Assembly: GCA_938040325.1 (NCBI GenBank)
Contig: CALHXW010000008.1
Location: forward strand, 1 to 32,471
Length of the DNA stretch: 32,471 nt
Source of the DNA: an uncultured bacterium
GTDB lineage: Bacteria > Myxococcota_A > UBA9042 > PHBI01
Direction of reading: 5' to 3'
The notes under the pieces are model-generated. The model was given only the letters and a program-made list of their open reading frames with translations. It did not search any database and was not told where the DNA came from. The position numbers and the translations under genes are program-made. Within the stretch, counting starts at the first letter, position 1. Each line of letters starts with the position of its first letter. This document shows, piece by piece, positions 1-8,486 of this stretch.

Positions 1-293
1 AAGCACGATCCCCGGGGACCGTCGCAGGAGCGCGCTCGCGCCACGTCCCAGCAGACGTTGTCCGTACCGTCTTTGAACGCGACGGAGAGCGATGCACGTA
101 TCGTGACCCAACGACGTCGCAGCGGTGTGTGGCGACGCACAGGCTGCAACTCGACCACATCCACCCCTTTGCACTCGGCGGAGAGCACTCGGCATCGAAT
201 CTCCGCGTGCTTTGCCAGCATCACAACAATCGGCGTATCCCCCCGCGGTACCGGCGTCGGACGAGCAATCCATTCTCGTCGACCCGTTCATGA
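1..293 (+). CDS. HNH endonuclease, C-terminal part (5' end outside window)
   Basis: This reading frame is open from the left edge (first whole codon at base 3) to TGA at 291-293 and has no start codon inside the window, so it is the tail of a longer gene. The translation carries a compact HNH domain: RSRHVPADVVRTVFERDG, then a Cys (ERCTY), a second Cys about 11 residues on (RCVATH), the core LQLDHIHPFALGGEH, and SNLRVLCQHHNNRR at the end. The DH pair, the downstream Asn and the final His are the usual catalytic and metal residues, and the Cys positions suit a structural zinc. Tails of this kind end many GC-rich deltaproteobacterial HNH proteins. What lies N-terminal cannot be seen, so the full-length role (mobile-element nuclease, DUF222-like protein or other) is unknown. 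Confidence 0.8.
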   Translation, partial: ARSPGTVAGARSRHVPADVVRTVFERDGERCTYRDPTTSQRCVATHRLQLDHIHPFALGGEHSASNLRVLCQHHNNRRIPPRYRRRTSNPFSSTRS

Positions 294-468
294 CCCACTT
301 CTCGGCCAAAAAGAGAGTGCACCTGGAGGCAACGAAGCCTCAGGTTCTCAAAATGGCTAAAGTCGAGTCTAAAGCACCGAATAGGTTAATCGCACCCGGC
401 TTGCTGCGGACTGACGTCAGCCACCGTCGCTGCTCCTCGGTCACCTATCCCGATAAGCTCCATGAAGC

Positions 469-1299
469 TCAACGATCCACGCTAGCGCTCGCGACCAGCT
501 GCTGGAGTGGGGCGCCGTACTTTGCCTCGATGAGCGCCTCGATACCGACAACCTCTGTCTCGGTCTCGCCAATCGCGCGGCAGATCGCCGGCAGCGCGCG
601 CCTGGCACAGTCGGTGGGATGAAACACCAGCACCCCGGCACGTCGTCGCTCAAGGGCGGCGATGACGCGGGCCTGCACAGCTTTGGATGTACAACCGCGG
701 CGTGTGTCGTCAGTTTGCCCCTGCCACAGAACGACGAACTCTCCGCGGTCTCGAAGGATATGGCCCACGCGCCGCCGGTCGGAGGCCGGCCAGGAGCCGA
801 TCCAGGGCGCTCCGAAGGGCGGGCGGACAAGGCGAAGCCTGTGATGGAATCCGAGCGCGTCGTCGACCGCTTGCTGGGTTCGGTCCAGCTGCCGATGGAT
901 CTGGCGAGCTTTGAGCCGGCTGAGCGCCGCGTGGCTCCAAGTGTGGTTGCCGAGGCTGTGGCCCTCTTTCACCATGCGCCGGACCACATGCGGAAGCACG
1001 CGCACGAGGTCGCCTTCGACAAAGAACGTCGCCTTCAAGTCGTGTTCGGCCAGGAGGTCGAGCACGAACGGCGCGAAGTTGCGCCGCGGAACGTCATCAA
1101 ACGTCAGTGAGAGCTTCGGCGCGACCTCGTCGTACGGGTAGATGCCGCGGACCCACTCGCGCCAGCCTGCGTGGGCTGAGCGACCGCTACCGGCGAGCGT
1201 TGCCGCTCCGAATGTGAGCGCGCCGAGTCCAATGCGCTGGAGGGCACGTCGACGCGAGTGCTGGTCGGGGTGGGACGTCACACGTGGAGGGTCGCCCAC
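469..1299 (-). CDS. Tat-exported polysaccharide deacetylase (CE4/NodB)
   Basis: Product of 276 aa, predicted to remove acetyl groups from an extracytoplasmic N-acetylated polysaccharide. A twin-arginine signal (SRRRALQRIGL, about residues 15-25) precedes a hydrophobic stretch and an AHA cleavage site near residue 44, so it should be exported folded. The NodB motifs are in order: TFDDVP (catalytic Asp68, metal-binding Asp69; Gly of the usual TFDDGP is Val), GNHTWSH (metal ligands His119 and His123), RPPFG (Arg159), and VLVFHPT near residue 227 for the last catalytic His. The start is GTG at 1299, preceded by GGGGAG at good distance. An in-frame GTG seven codons in is possible. The gene is divergent from the sensor kinase and has no operon partner in view. 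The substrate cannot be told from sequence. Confidence 0.88.
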   Translation of the reverse strand: MGDPPRVTSHPDQHSRRRALQRIGLGALTFGAATLAGSGRSAHAGWREWVRGIYPYDEVAPKLSLTFDDVPRRNFAPFVLDLLAEHDLKATFFVEGDLVRVLPHVVRRMVKEGHSLGNHTWSHAALSRLKARQIHRQLDRTQQAVDDALGFHHRLRLVRPPFGAPWIGSWPASDRRRVGHILRDRGEFVVLWQGQTDDTRRGCTSKAVQARVIAALERRRAGVLVFHPTDCARRALPAICRAIGETETEVVGIEALIEAKYGAPLQQLVASASVDR

Positions 1300-1482
1300 G
1301 CCGGCTCCCCGTCAAGAAACTCACAGCTCTTGGAGTGCGAGACGCGTCGCTGGAATGTGAGCGGCCAGCGGCTTCGTGGTTCGCGTGCTTTGCAGGCCCG
1401 CGAAATGGCGGCCTTACCGGCGGTTGAGAAAATGAGCCTATCTCCTAAAGGCAGCGTGGGAGCCCGCCGATAACTGGATGCA

Positions 1483-3330
1483 ATGCTATCGCGACGAATT
1501 GAAAGGCTCCTGCCAGCGCACCTGACCGGTGACGATCGCCGCCGTGCGGCGATCAGCGGCGTGATGTCGACGTTCGCTGCGGTGTGTGCGGTTGCGCTCC
1601 TGCTGGTCATGCTCGTGACGTCGGGGGTCTCGGGCGTTCACCCTGTCGTGTGGGTGGCGCCGATCTTCTCTTTCTGTCCTCTGGTGCTGCTCTTGCGCGG
1701 GAGGTCGATCGACCTTGCGGCGCACATGGGCGTCGTTGGTCCAGGTTTCGCGACTGTCCTGGCGTTCTGTCTGCCCTATGGCGGCGTCGCGAACCCTGCC
1801 GCGATGATCCTCATTGCGATTCCTTCCGCGGTTCTGCTCACGCTGAGCCGCCGCTGGGCGCTCTTTTGGACGGCCATGGTCTTTCTGACCTTGACGGTGC
1901 TCGTGATCACCCCGGGTTGGTTGGATCAGGGGCCCAACCCGCACTTCACCTATATCGCCGGGGCCACGCTCAGCTCCCGCTTCATCATCGGGCTCCTCAT
2001 CGGCATGATGACAGCCTGCCTCATGCTGGTGGTCGGGCACTCCGAGCGGCTCCGGACCGTGCGTGAGGGTGAGCTCTCCGGCGCCAACGACGAGCTTGAG
2101 GCCGCCCGTGTCGAAGCCGCCGCCGCCAACAACGCGAAGTCGGCGTTCTTGGCGAACATGAGCCATGAGATGCGCACCCCCCTCAACGGGGTTGTCGGCT
2201 TGAGCGAGCTGCTCATCGATGACATGGCTCAGCTAAGCGACGAACACCAGATGATGGTCACGACGATTCGCGATGCTGGGCTTGAGACCGTCGCGCTCAT
2301 CAACGAGATCCTCGACCTCAGCCGGATCGAGTCTGGAGCCGTCGACCTAGAGGTGGCGCCGTTTTCGATGGCGAGCGTCTGCGCGTCCGTCGTTCAGATC
2401 GTCCAGCACGAGTGCGACGCCAAGCGCGTCGGTCTCGTGTGTGAGGTCGCTGACAACGTGCCGGCACAGGTCGCCGGCGATCCGTTGCGGGTCAAACAGG
2501 TGTTGACCAACCTCGTCTCCAACGCGGTCAAGTTCACCCACATGGGAGACATCAAGATCTCGGTCTCGGCCCTCGGTGACACGATCCGCTGCGAGGTCTC
2601 AGACACGGGCATCGGAATCCCAGAGAGTGCCCGCGCTACGCTCTTTGAAAAGTTTAGCCAGGTCGACGCCAGCACGACGCGGCGCTACGGCGGCACCGGC
2701 CTCGGCTTAGCGATCGTCCACCAGCTCATCGAGATCATGGAAGGCCGCATCGGCTACCAGAGTGTGGTCGGCCAAGGCACGACGTTCTGGTTTGAGCTCC
2801 CCCTGCCTGGAGTCATGGACCGTCATCCTCCGACCACACGGCGTCGCCGTGCGAGCGCGAAAAAGGGCTGGCGTGTTCTGGTCGTCGAGGACAATCCACT
2901 CAACCAGAAGGTCCTGGGCGCGCAGCTGCAGCGTGCCGCGGTGGAGTTCGACACGGTACGAGATGGGTCTCAGGTGCTGCCCGCACTGCGGCAGCAGGCC
3001 TACGACATCATCCTGATGGACATGACCATGCCGACTGTCGACGGGTTCGAAGCAACACGCCGAGTGCGTGCATCGCGCGACTTCGCGCACCTGCCGATCG
3101 TTGCCGTGACTGCGCGCGCATTCAACAGCGATCGGCGGCGGGCATTCGCCTCAGGGGTTGACGACTACCTCACAAAGCCCGCGACCCAGGAAGACGTCGA
3201 GCGGACCCTTGCACGCTGGCTCGACAACGTCCCCGAGCGTGTTGTGCGACGTCGCACAACGAGCCGAAGCGCGGTCGGTGCGCCGCTGCGTGTGGTCAGC
3301 GAGGGCGCCAGCAGCGACGTCGCGAGGTAG
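1483..3330 (+). CDS. Hybrid sensor histidine kinase with C-terminal receiver
   Basis: Product of 615 aa. Residues about 24-180 form roughly six membrane helices with short loops and no large periplasmic sensor, so the signal may be sensed in or near the membrane. A coiled coil leads to the HisKA domain, with NMSHEMRTPLNG and phospho-acceptor His228. The HATPase domain shows the N box (NLVSNAVKF), G1 (DTGIGI), F box (FEKFSQVD) and G2 (GGTGLGLAI). The receiver starts near residue 464 (VLVVEDNPLNQ), with phospho-acceptor Asp513 (ILMDMTMP) and Lys565 (YLTKP). All catalytic residues are present. No separate response regulator or HPt gene lies nearby, so it is an orphan. The ATG start has no strong ribosome-binding site but gives a sensible short basic N-terminus. 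Confidence 0.9.
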   Translation: MLSRRIERLLPAHLTGDDRRRAAISGVMSTFAAVCAVALLLVMLVTSGVSGVHPVVWVAPIFSFCPLVLLLRGRSIDLAAHMGVVGPGFATVLAFCLPYGGVANPAAMILIAIPSAVLLTLSRRWALFWTAMVFLTLTVLVITPGWLDQGPNPHFTYIAGATLSSRFIIGLLIGMMTACLMLVVGHSERLRTVREGELSGANDELEAARVEAAAANNAKSAFLANMSHEMRTPLNGVVGLSELLIDDMAQLSDEHQMMVTTIRDAGLETVALINEILDLSRIESGAVDLEVAPFSMASVCASVVQIVQHECDAKRVGLVCEVADNVPAQVAGDPLRVKQVLTNLVSNAVKFTHMGDIKISVSALGDTIRCEVSDTGIGIPESARATLFEKFSQVDASTTRRYGGTGLGLAIVHQLIEIMEGRIGYQSVVGQGTTFWFELPLPGVMDRHPPTTRRRRASAKKGWRVLVVEDNPLNQKVLGAQLQRAAVEFDTVRDGSQVLPALRQQAYDIILMDMTMPTVDGFEATRRVRASRDFAHLPIVAVTARAFNSDRRRAFASGVDDYLTKPATQEDVERTLARWLDNVPERVVRRRTTSRSAVGAPLRVVSEGASSDVAR

Positions 3331-3436
3331 CGCGGTCTTCGTGCCACGCGCCGAGCACCTGCGCCTCTGCCGGGCAAGCGAGCCCGCACCAAGAGGCCCC
3401 TGCAGACACGATTTGCCGCTGGAAGGCAGAATTGAG

Positions 3437-3465
3437 TTGCTCAGGCTCGGGGCGAGTGATAAGCC
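3437..3465 (+). promoter_or_regulatory. Possible sigma-70 type promoter of the tRNA-Ala gene
   Basis: TTGCTC (3437-3442) and TAAGCC (3460-3465) are 17 bases apart, and the expected transcription start is just before the tRNA at 3479. The -35 box matches well and the -10 box only partly; a GC-rich discriminator follows, as is usual for stable-RNA promoters. This is pattern matching only. Confidence 0.3.
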
Positions 3466-3478
3466 CGGCATCCAATTT

Positions 3479-3551
3479 GGGGCCATAGCTCAGTTGGTAG
3501 AGCGCTTGAATGGCATTCAAGAGGTCGTCGGTTCGACCCCGTCTGGCTCCA
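3479..3551 (+). tRNA. tRNA-Ala (anticodon GGC)
   Basis: The sequence folds as a full cloverleaf. The acceptor arms GGGGCCA and TGGCTCC pair over seven bases (one G-T). The D arm is GCTC/GAGC, the anticodon stem CTTGA/TCAAG encloses the loop ATGGCAT with anticodon GGC, and the T arm has loop TTCGACC. The discriminator is A3551. CCA is not encoded (ACT follows), so it must be added after transcription. It stands alone with its own terminator. Confidence 0.97.
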
Positions 3552-3553
3552 CT

Positions 3554-3591
3554 AAAAACGCGGACTTAGCACTTGCTGAGTCCGCGTTTTT
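3554..3591 (+). terminator. Intrinsic terminator after tRNA-Ala
   Basis: A near-perfect hairpin (AAAAACGCGGACTTAGCA paired with TGCTGAGTCCGCGTTTTT, one T-G wobble) closes on a two-base loop and ends in a T-run. It starts two bases after the tRNA. The A-run on the left arm makes it potentially bidirectional, so it may also end the minus-strand cupin operon whose last gene stops at 3653. Confidence 0.88.
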
Positions 3592-3652
3592 CGTTCTGGG
3601 GCTGCAGGGCACGATACGTGCGGCGCCGCTGTCGGCCACCACGGTGGCTTGG

Positions 3653-3994
3653 CTATTCCTCTTCGGCCTGTTTGAGCGCAAGCGGGCCTGACGTCGTAGC
3701 GCGCAGGGTCACAAGGCGTGGCGCCGCTTCGTTGGTGACCGTCAGCGCAGCGCCTGGCTCAACGACCAACAGGTGACCGCTCGCGAGCGTCTCACGGTGG
3801 CCTTCGACCTCGAACGTCGCCATGCCGTCGAGCACCACGTAGGTCTGCTCGTCGAGCGAGAGCACAGGGGCCTTCCACTGAGACCGGCCGTCGACGATGT
3901 GGACGTCCCAGCGGAGGTGCACGGACTCCGTCACAAAGCGCGTGCCGGTGCCAGCTTGGGCGATGAGAGCGCCGATGTCCGAAACGTTGATCAT
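3653..3994 (-). CDS. Small cupin-fold protein
   Basis: Product of 113 aa. The middle of the protein reads as a single beta-barrel cupin: QTYVVLDGMATFEVEGHRETL followed by GHLLVVEPGAALTV, the usual strand pattern with the Pro-Gly turn of the second cupin motif. The classical His/Glu metal set is not clearly present, so a binding or structural role is as likely as an enzymatic one. The ATG (3994-3992) overlaps the stop of the upstream membrane-protein gene as ATGA, so the two are translationally coupled. It is the last gene of the three-gene operon with the cobalamin adenosyltransferase. A longer frame upstream exists, but it would run far into the membrane-protein gene and is not supported. 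Confidence 0.7.
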   Translation of the reverse strand: MINVSDIGALIAQAGTGTRFVTESVHLRWDVHIVDGRSQWKAPVLSLDEQTYVVLDGMATFEVEGHRETLASGHLLVVEPGAALTVTNEAAPRLVTLRATTSGPLALKQAEEE

Positions 3995-4878
3995 GGGATG
4001 TCTCCTGGCGCCGCGCCCTCGGCGAGGCCTTCTTGGAGCAGCCGCGCTTCGCCCCAGGTGAGCCGTCGTGTGGTCGCAACCGAGCCGTCGGCGCGGCGGG
4101 CGATGACACACGCACTCTGTGTAGCGTCTTCAACGGCCAGGCTCAATGCGATGGGGCCATCGCTCCTGTTGACGAGATCCGCGGCGCCGACGCAATCGCC
4201 TTCGCGAAGGGCGCCCAGCACGTCGACCAGACGGTCGCCATCGACGCTGCCTATCCGGTGCTCGCTGACCGCCGGCGGAGCAGCTGGTCCATGGGGCGCG
4301 TGGCGTAGGGCACTGATGACCGCGACGGCTGAGGCGACAACGAACTCGACGACCACGATCGTGAGCGCAAGCCACAACGGCGGGTTCAGGCGCGCAGCTA
4401 AGCCGATCGGGGAGATGATCGTGGCTTCCCCCTCAAGCGTAAAGGCAAGGTAGGCAAGCAGCCCCTCCTCACCGGTCAGCGCTTCGAGCTGCGTCATGAT
4501 GGTGCTGTTGACGTTGCTGGTGGCTTGGTCGAGCCGCGACTGGGTCTCGCCGACGATGACGTCGAGGATGCTCGTGTAAGCCCACACGTGGTAGCCCACC
4601 ATCATCACGAAAGCGCCTAGCAGAGCAGCCGCGATAAACGGAAGCCGTGCGTCCGGGCGATAGCGCGCGCCGATAAGCCCGATGAAGGTCCCGATCAGCC
4701 ATCCGTTGCCAATCGGTAGGATGAGCGTCAAGTAGGCCCGGCCGAGCAGTCGGCTCATCACCCAGGCCATCAGCAGTCCGAGCAGGACGGCGGCGATCGC
4801 CATCATCCCTCCGCCGAGCGCATAGCGCAGCGCGGCGTCGTCTTGTGGGTCGCTGGGGGATTCGCCTACTTCTGCCAC
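3991..4878 (-). CDS. Unrecognised integral membrane protein
   Basis: Product of 295 aa that I cannot assign to a family. It has four likely membrane helices (about residues 24-45, 50-70, 80-102 and 168-190). The loop between helices 3 and 4 (about 65 residues) is polar, with a stretch rich in Thr, Ser and Asn. The last 100 residues are soluble and include SVDGDRLVDVLGALREGD. The start overlaps the end of the cobalamin adenosyltransferase gene by 13 bases and the end overlaps the cupin start by four, so it belongs to a three-gene operon. The context does not fix a function; a role in membrane transport or sensing is only a guess. Confidence 0.6.
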   Translation of the reverse strand: MAEVGESPSDPQDDAALRYALGGGMMAIAAVLLGLLMAWVMSRLLGRAYLTLILPIGNGWLIGTFIGLIGARYRPDARLPFIAAALLGAFVMMVGYHVWAYTSILDVIVGETQSRLDQATSNVNSTIMTQLEALTGEEGLLAYLAFTLEGEATIISPIGLAARLNPPLWLALTIVVVEFVVASAVAVISALRHAPHGPAAPPAVSEHRIGSVDGDRLVDVLGALREGDCVGAADLVNRSDGPIALSLAVEDATQSACVIARRADGSVATTRRLTWGEARLLQEGLAEGAAPGDIP

Positions 4879-5447
4879 AACACCTCTGGCACGTCGGCCA
4901 GCTGTGAGACGCGGCGCGACAAGACGAAGAGTAGGTCCGACAGCCGGTTGAGCCAGGGCACAACCGAGTCGCCGATCGCTTCCGTCTGTGCCAGCTCAAG
5001 CGTGCGCCGCTCCGCACGGCGGCAAACGGTGCGGGCGAGATGGAGCTGCGCATTCAGGCGCGTACCACCGGGGAGCACAAAACTCTTGAGGATCCCCAGG
5101 TGAGCGTTATGGGCGTCGATGGCCTTCTCGAGCGCGTCGACATCCGCCTGCTCGATCAGCGGCTGGCCTTCCCAGCGATCCTCCACATACGTCGCCAGAT
5201 CGCTGCCGAGGTCGAAGAGGCGCTGCTGGAGGTCGTGGAAGAAGCTGTCGAGCTCTCCTCGGACCGCGGCGTCGATCCGCGTCTCATCGGCGAGCTCGGC
5301 CCGAACCAGGCCCATGACGGCGTTCAGCTCGTCGACGGTCCCGTACGACTCGATGCGCGCACTAGCCTTGGCGACCTCCTGGCCGCCAACGAGCCGCGTG
5401 GTCCCCTTGTCTCCAGTGCGGGTGTAGATCTTTGTGAGTGTAACCAT
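4866..5447 (-). CDS. Cob(I)alamin adenosyltransferase, PduO/MMAB type
   Basis: Product of 193 aa, the normal length for this family. It transfers the adenosyl group of ATP to reduced cobalamin, making the coenzyme form of B12. The N-terminal ATP-binding motif KIYTRTGDKGTTRLVGG is intact, followed by VAKASARIESYGTVDELNA. The C-terminal half has FVLPGGTRLNAQLHLAR, CRRAERR and PWLNRLSDLLFVLSRR, the conserved Arg/Asn/Asp positions of the trimeric all-helical fold. It starts with ATG at 5447; no clear ribosome-binding site is seen. It is the first gene of an overlapping operon with a membrane protein and a cupin. No B12-dependent mutase lies in the window, so the client enzyme is elsewhere. Confidence 0.93.
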   Translation of the reverse strand: MVTLTKIYTRTGDKGTTRLVGGQEVAKASARIESYGTVDELNAVMGLVRAELADETRIDAAVRGELDSFFHDLQQRLFDLGSDLATYVEDRWEGQPLIEQADVDALEKAIDAHNAHLGILKSFVLPGGTRLNAQLHLARTVCRRAERRTLELAQTEAIGDSVVPWLNRLSDLLFVLSRRVSQLADVPEVLWQK

Positions 5448-5477
5448 GAGCTTGCTGCCTGGAAGGAGTGAGGCGCT

Positions 5478-5506
5478 TTGGCGGACCGCGTGGTATTCGC
5501 TAACCT
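5478..5506 (+). promoter_or_regulatory. Likely sigma-70 promoter of the lipoprotein hydrolase gene
   Basis: TTGGCG (5478-5483) and TAACCT (5501-5506) are separated by exactly 17 bases. The expected transcription start is near 5513 and the ribosome-binding site AAAGGAGG begins at 5521, giving a short leader. The fit argues against the in-frame TTG at 5478 as a start codon. Confidence 0.42.
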
Positions 5507-5537
5507 CTGCTGCCGGCTTGAAAGGAGGCTGTCAACC

Positions 5538-7544
5538 ATGGGCGACAACGAACACGCGCGGCACGACGCCGTGCTGGCTTGGCCACGAACGGCTGCGACT
5601 CTGGTCGTAGCGGCGCTCGTGGCGGTTGGCTGCGGCGGAGACAGCGACAACGGCGGCGACGATCTCGACGACACCACCCCCGCCTCCATGGTCGGTGGGC
5701 TAGGCATTGACTACGCGCTCGTCGAATCCAACGCCATCGCGCGCTACGACGTGGATGCCGCTGACTCGGGGACGGATCTCTTCGCAGCGCCTTGGCCAAG
5801 CAACCGCCTGCTTGTCGACGGCAAGGTCACGCTGAGTGGCTTTCCCAACCCTGGCGTGGAGCTCATCAACACCTACCTGGAGTATGGCGAGCAGGCCCTT
5901 GACGGCTTCGGTCGAAACAGCGCGATCTACTTCGGCCTCGAAGCCCCCATCGACCTGAGCTCGCTTCCCAGCGCGGAGGCGGCCAAGGACGACCCGCTCG
6001 CCACCGTGCAGCTCGTCGCGGTCGACGGGCCGACGTCGGGGGCTCAGTCCCCGATCGTGTTTTCAACCGTGACCGGAGACGACGACCCGTACTACGCCGG
6101 CCACACGCTGGCGTTGCGCCCCGTCTGGGGCTTCCCGCTCGCCGACGCGACCACCTATTGCGCGGTCCTCACCCGCGGCGTCACCGATGAGGCTGGCCGA
6201 CCGATCTCGCCGAACGCAGCGTTCACCGAGGCGCTCTCATCCGGCCCAAGCCTCGCGCCGCTTCGCGAGTGGCTGCCGAGCTCGCCCCTTCAAGACATCG
6301 ACATCGCTGCAGCGACCTGCTTCACCACGCAGCACGCCACGCGCGAGATGGGGCAGATCCAATCCTTCCTTGAGACGCGGCCGACAACGGGGCTCACCGA
6401 CATCGTCTACAACGGCGCGACGACGCACTTTCACGAGCTCACCGCAATGTACGTCACGCCGAACTTTCAGGCCGGCGACAAGCCGTACCGAGAAGTGGGA
6501 GGTGACCTTCAGTTTGATGAGGCTGGTGAGCCCATTGTCCAGCTCGACGAGCCGATTCGCGTCCGGCTGCTGATCCCGCGCAACAGCGACATGCCGGCCG
6601 ACGGTTGGCCCGTGGTGCTGTACTCGCACGGGACGTTCGGCGACTGGTCGTCGTGTCTCGACGCCACCGACTCCGCGGTGATGAAAGAGGGGCTCGCGAT
6701 GATCTGCATCGACCAGCCACTGCACGGGATCCGCGGCGACGAGACCGACCCGTCGGAGCTGGTGTTGACCTCGTTTAACTTCCTCAACCCGCGGTCGGGT
6801 CGGATGAGCTTCCGTCAGGCCGCGGCCGACACCGTCTGGCTCACGCGTATGGTCAGCGACGGTCGCTTTGACCTCGACGCCGCCGACTCGGGCTTTAGCG
6901 ACGACATCAAGCTCGATGCCGACACGATGGTGTTCTTCGGCCACTCCCACGGCGCGCTTGCGGGCGCCATCGTCTTGGGCGTCGATCCGCGCATCAAGGG
7001 TGCAGTGCTCTCAGGTGGCTCTGGCGTGATGGTTGAGACCCTGCTGCGTCGCAAAGACCCCGCTGATCTGCGCGAGCTGTTGGCCTTTGTGGCAAAGGTT
7101 GATCGCGACCAGCTCGACGCGGTCCATCCGGTCATGACGTTGGCGCAGACGCTGGTCGATGCCACCGATCCGATCAACTACGCGCCATACTGGCTGGAGC
7201 CCACAACGGGCGGCAACTCCAAGCATCTTCTGATGACGTCGGGAACCCTCGACCACGCAAGCCCGGCGGTCGGCGCCGATGCGGTGGCTGCTGCTGGCGG
7301 CTTGCCGGTCATTGAGCCGGTCGTCACGTCGAGCGAGGGCCACGTTCTGAGGTCCCTGGCGCCCGTGTCCATGCCGGTCAACAACAACCTCATCTCGTCG
7401 ACCGGGCAGCTCATCACCGCTGGATTGCGACAGTATGACGGTGGCGACCACTGGGTGGCGCTGGAAGACCCAGACGCCATCCTGCTGTGGCGCGGGTTCT
7501 TGCGGGCGTTCCGCGCCGGCGACGTGCCGGTGATCGCTCCTTGA
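5538..7544 (+). CDS. Large lipoprotein alpha/beta hydrolase (virulence-factor-lipase type)
   Basis: Product of 668 aa from ATG 5538, chosen because AAAGGAGG lies about ten bases upstream and the frame then begins with a lipoprotein signal peptide (hydrophobic TLVVAALVAVGC, lipidation Cys near residue 32). A Gly/Asp-rich linker follows. The N-terminal region includes PWPSNRLLVDG and a long beta-rich section like the N-terminal domain of Vlf-type lipases. The hydrolase part has VVLYSHGTFGD (oxyanion region) and the nucleophile elbow FFGHSHGAL with Ser470. A likely catalytic His is in the C-terminal GGDHWVAL. It should sit on the outer or inner membrane facing outward and cleave esters; the substrate is unknown. 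The glycosyltransferase gene begins right after its stop. Confidence 0.8.
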   Translation: MGDNEHARHDAVLAWPRTAATLVVAALVAVGCGGDSDNGGDDLDDTTPASMVGGLGIDYALVESNAIARYDVDAADSGTDLFAAPWPSNRLLVDGKVTLSGFPNPGVELINTYLEYGEQALDGFGRNSAIYFGLEAPIDLSSLPSAEAAKDDPLATVQLVAVDGPTSGAQSPIVFSTVTGDDDPYYAGHTLALRPVWGFPLADATTYCAVLTRGVTDEAGRPISPNAAFTEALSSGPSLAPLREWLPSSPLQDIDIAAATCFTTQHATREMGQIQSFLETRPTTGLTDIVYNGATTHFHELTAMYVTPNFQAGDKPYREVGGDLQFDEAGEPIVQLDEPIRVRLLIPRNSDMPADGWPVVLYSHGTFGDWSSCLDATDSAVMKEGLAMICIDQPLHGIRGDETDPSELVLTSFNFLNPRSGRMSFRQAAADTVWLTRMVSDGRFDLDAADSGFSDDIKLDADTMVFFGHSHGALAGAIVLGVDPRIKGAVLSGGSGVMVETLLRRKDPADLRELLAFVAKVDRDQLDAVHPVMTLAQTLVDATDPINYAPYWLEPTTGGNSKHLLMTSGTLDHASPAVGADAVAAAGGLPVIEPVVTSSEGHVLRSLAPVSMPVNNNLISSTGQLITAGLRQYDGGDHWVALEDPDAILLWRGFLRAFRAGDVPVIAP

Positions 7545-7573
7545 GCAGCACGCCTGAACCAGCCGTGGCTGCC

Positions 7574-8335
7574 ATGCCTGAGATCGCCATCGTCATCCCC
7601 GCCTACAACGCCGCGGGTTTTCTCGCAGACCGAATTCGCTGGTTGTCCGATGAGCTCCAAGCGCGCGGGATTGCCGCGCGCATTGTGCTCGTCAACGACG
7701 GCTCCAGCGACACCACCGCGGCGGTCATCGACGCGCTCTGTGTCCAGCATTCCCACGTGGTTGCCGTCCAGCTAGCGCAGAACGTCGGCAAGTTTGGCGC
7801 CATTGCCGCAGGCATGAAGGCCTCTGAAGGCATCAGCTGCCGGATCTTCACCGACGCCGACGTGCCCTATGGCGCAGACGTGATTCCCAAGATGGTCTCG
7901 CTGGTCAATGTCCGCGGATACCACATGGTGGTCGGCGACCGGACGCTGCCGGGCAGCGTGTACTCTGAGCGCCTGCCGTGGCTGAGGCGAAGCGCCAGCA
8001 AGGCATTCACAACGTTCATCCGACTCGCGGTGACCGGCGGCCTCCACGACACCCAGTGCGGCATCAAGGCCTACCGCGGCGACGTGGCGGACGCGCTCTT
8101 CCCGCTGCTCCAAGAGCCCGGCTTTGCAGGCGACGTCGAGGCGCTCTACATCGCGCTCAAGCACAACCTCTCGATCCGCCGGGTGCCCGTCCAGCTGCGC
8201 TTCTCCGGCTCGTCGAGCGTTCGCGTGCTCGAGCACAGCGCGCGCATGTTTGCTGCCGCGCTCCGGCTTCGCGCGCGCTACCAGCGTGGGGAGTACGCGT
8301 CGCCGGCACTCGAGGCGATCTCTGACGCGAGCTAA
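7574..8335 (+). CDS. Glycosyltransferase family 2, polyprenyl-phosphate sugar type
   Basis: Product of 253 aa. The ATG at 7574 puts the first beta strand (EIAIVIPAYNA) right at the N-terminus, as in the family. A TTG at 7541 overlapping the upstream stop is an alternative. GT-A motifs: VIPAYNA, LVNDGSSD (Asp42 and Asp46, nucleotide binding), NVGKFGAIAAGM, and the DXD motif TDADVPYG (Asp94/Asp96, divalent metal). TQCGIKAYRGDVADALFP matches the acceptor region of dolichyl-phosphate glucosyl/mannosyl-transferase-like enzymes. No C-terminal membrane helices are seen, so it is probably peripheral. It would load a sugar onto a polyprenyl phosphate. The upstream lipoprotein gene is close enough for co-transcription, but no functional link is evident. 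Confidence 0.85.
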   Translation: MPEIAIVIPAYNAAGFLADRIRWLSDELQARGIAARIVLVNDGSSDTTAAVIDALCVQHSHVVAVQLAQNVGKFGAIAAGMKASEGISCRIFTDADVPYGADVIPKMVSLVNVRGYHMVVGDRTLPGSVYSERLPWLRRSASKAFTTFIRLAVTGGLHDTQCGIKAYRGDVADALFPLLQEPGFAGDVEALYIALKHNLSIRRVPVQLRFSGSSSVRVLEHSARMFAAALRLRARYQRGEYASPALEAISDAS

Positions 8336-8370
8336 CAACGTTGCCGGGAACTACGGTGGCGGGTGAATGC

Positions 8371-8389
8371 CCGACGCGATCAGCGTCGG
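8371..8389. terminator. Hairpin between convergent genes, possible terminator
   Basis: CCGACGC and GCGTCGG form a perfect seven-base stem around loop GATCA, 35 bases after the glycosyltransferase stop and in the gap between two convergent genes. There is no T-run on either side, so termination is only inferred from position. Confidence 0.3.
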
Positions 8390-8486
8390 CCCGCAGCGTT
8401 GTCGCGCTCGCACGCACTCAGCGACCGCGCCCCGGTGACCCGCGTTGAGGCTCGCTGTCAGCGCCGCCACACGCCTCGCTCCGCGT

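Noticed and set aside
3479..3551. T-T mismatch in the T stem of the tRNA as a sign of a pseudogene
   Set aside because: The same GTCGG/CCGTC stem occurs in many bacterial tRNA-Ala genes, and all other arms pair fully.
5478..5537. TTG at 5478 as start of the lipoprotein hydrolase
   Set aside because: ATG 5538 has a near-perfect ribosome-binding site and starts a proper lipoprotein signal, while 5478 coincides with a promoter -35 box.
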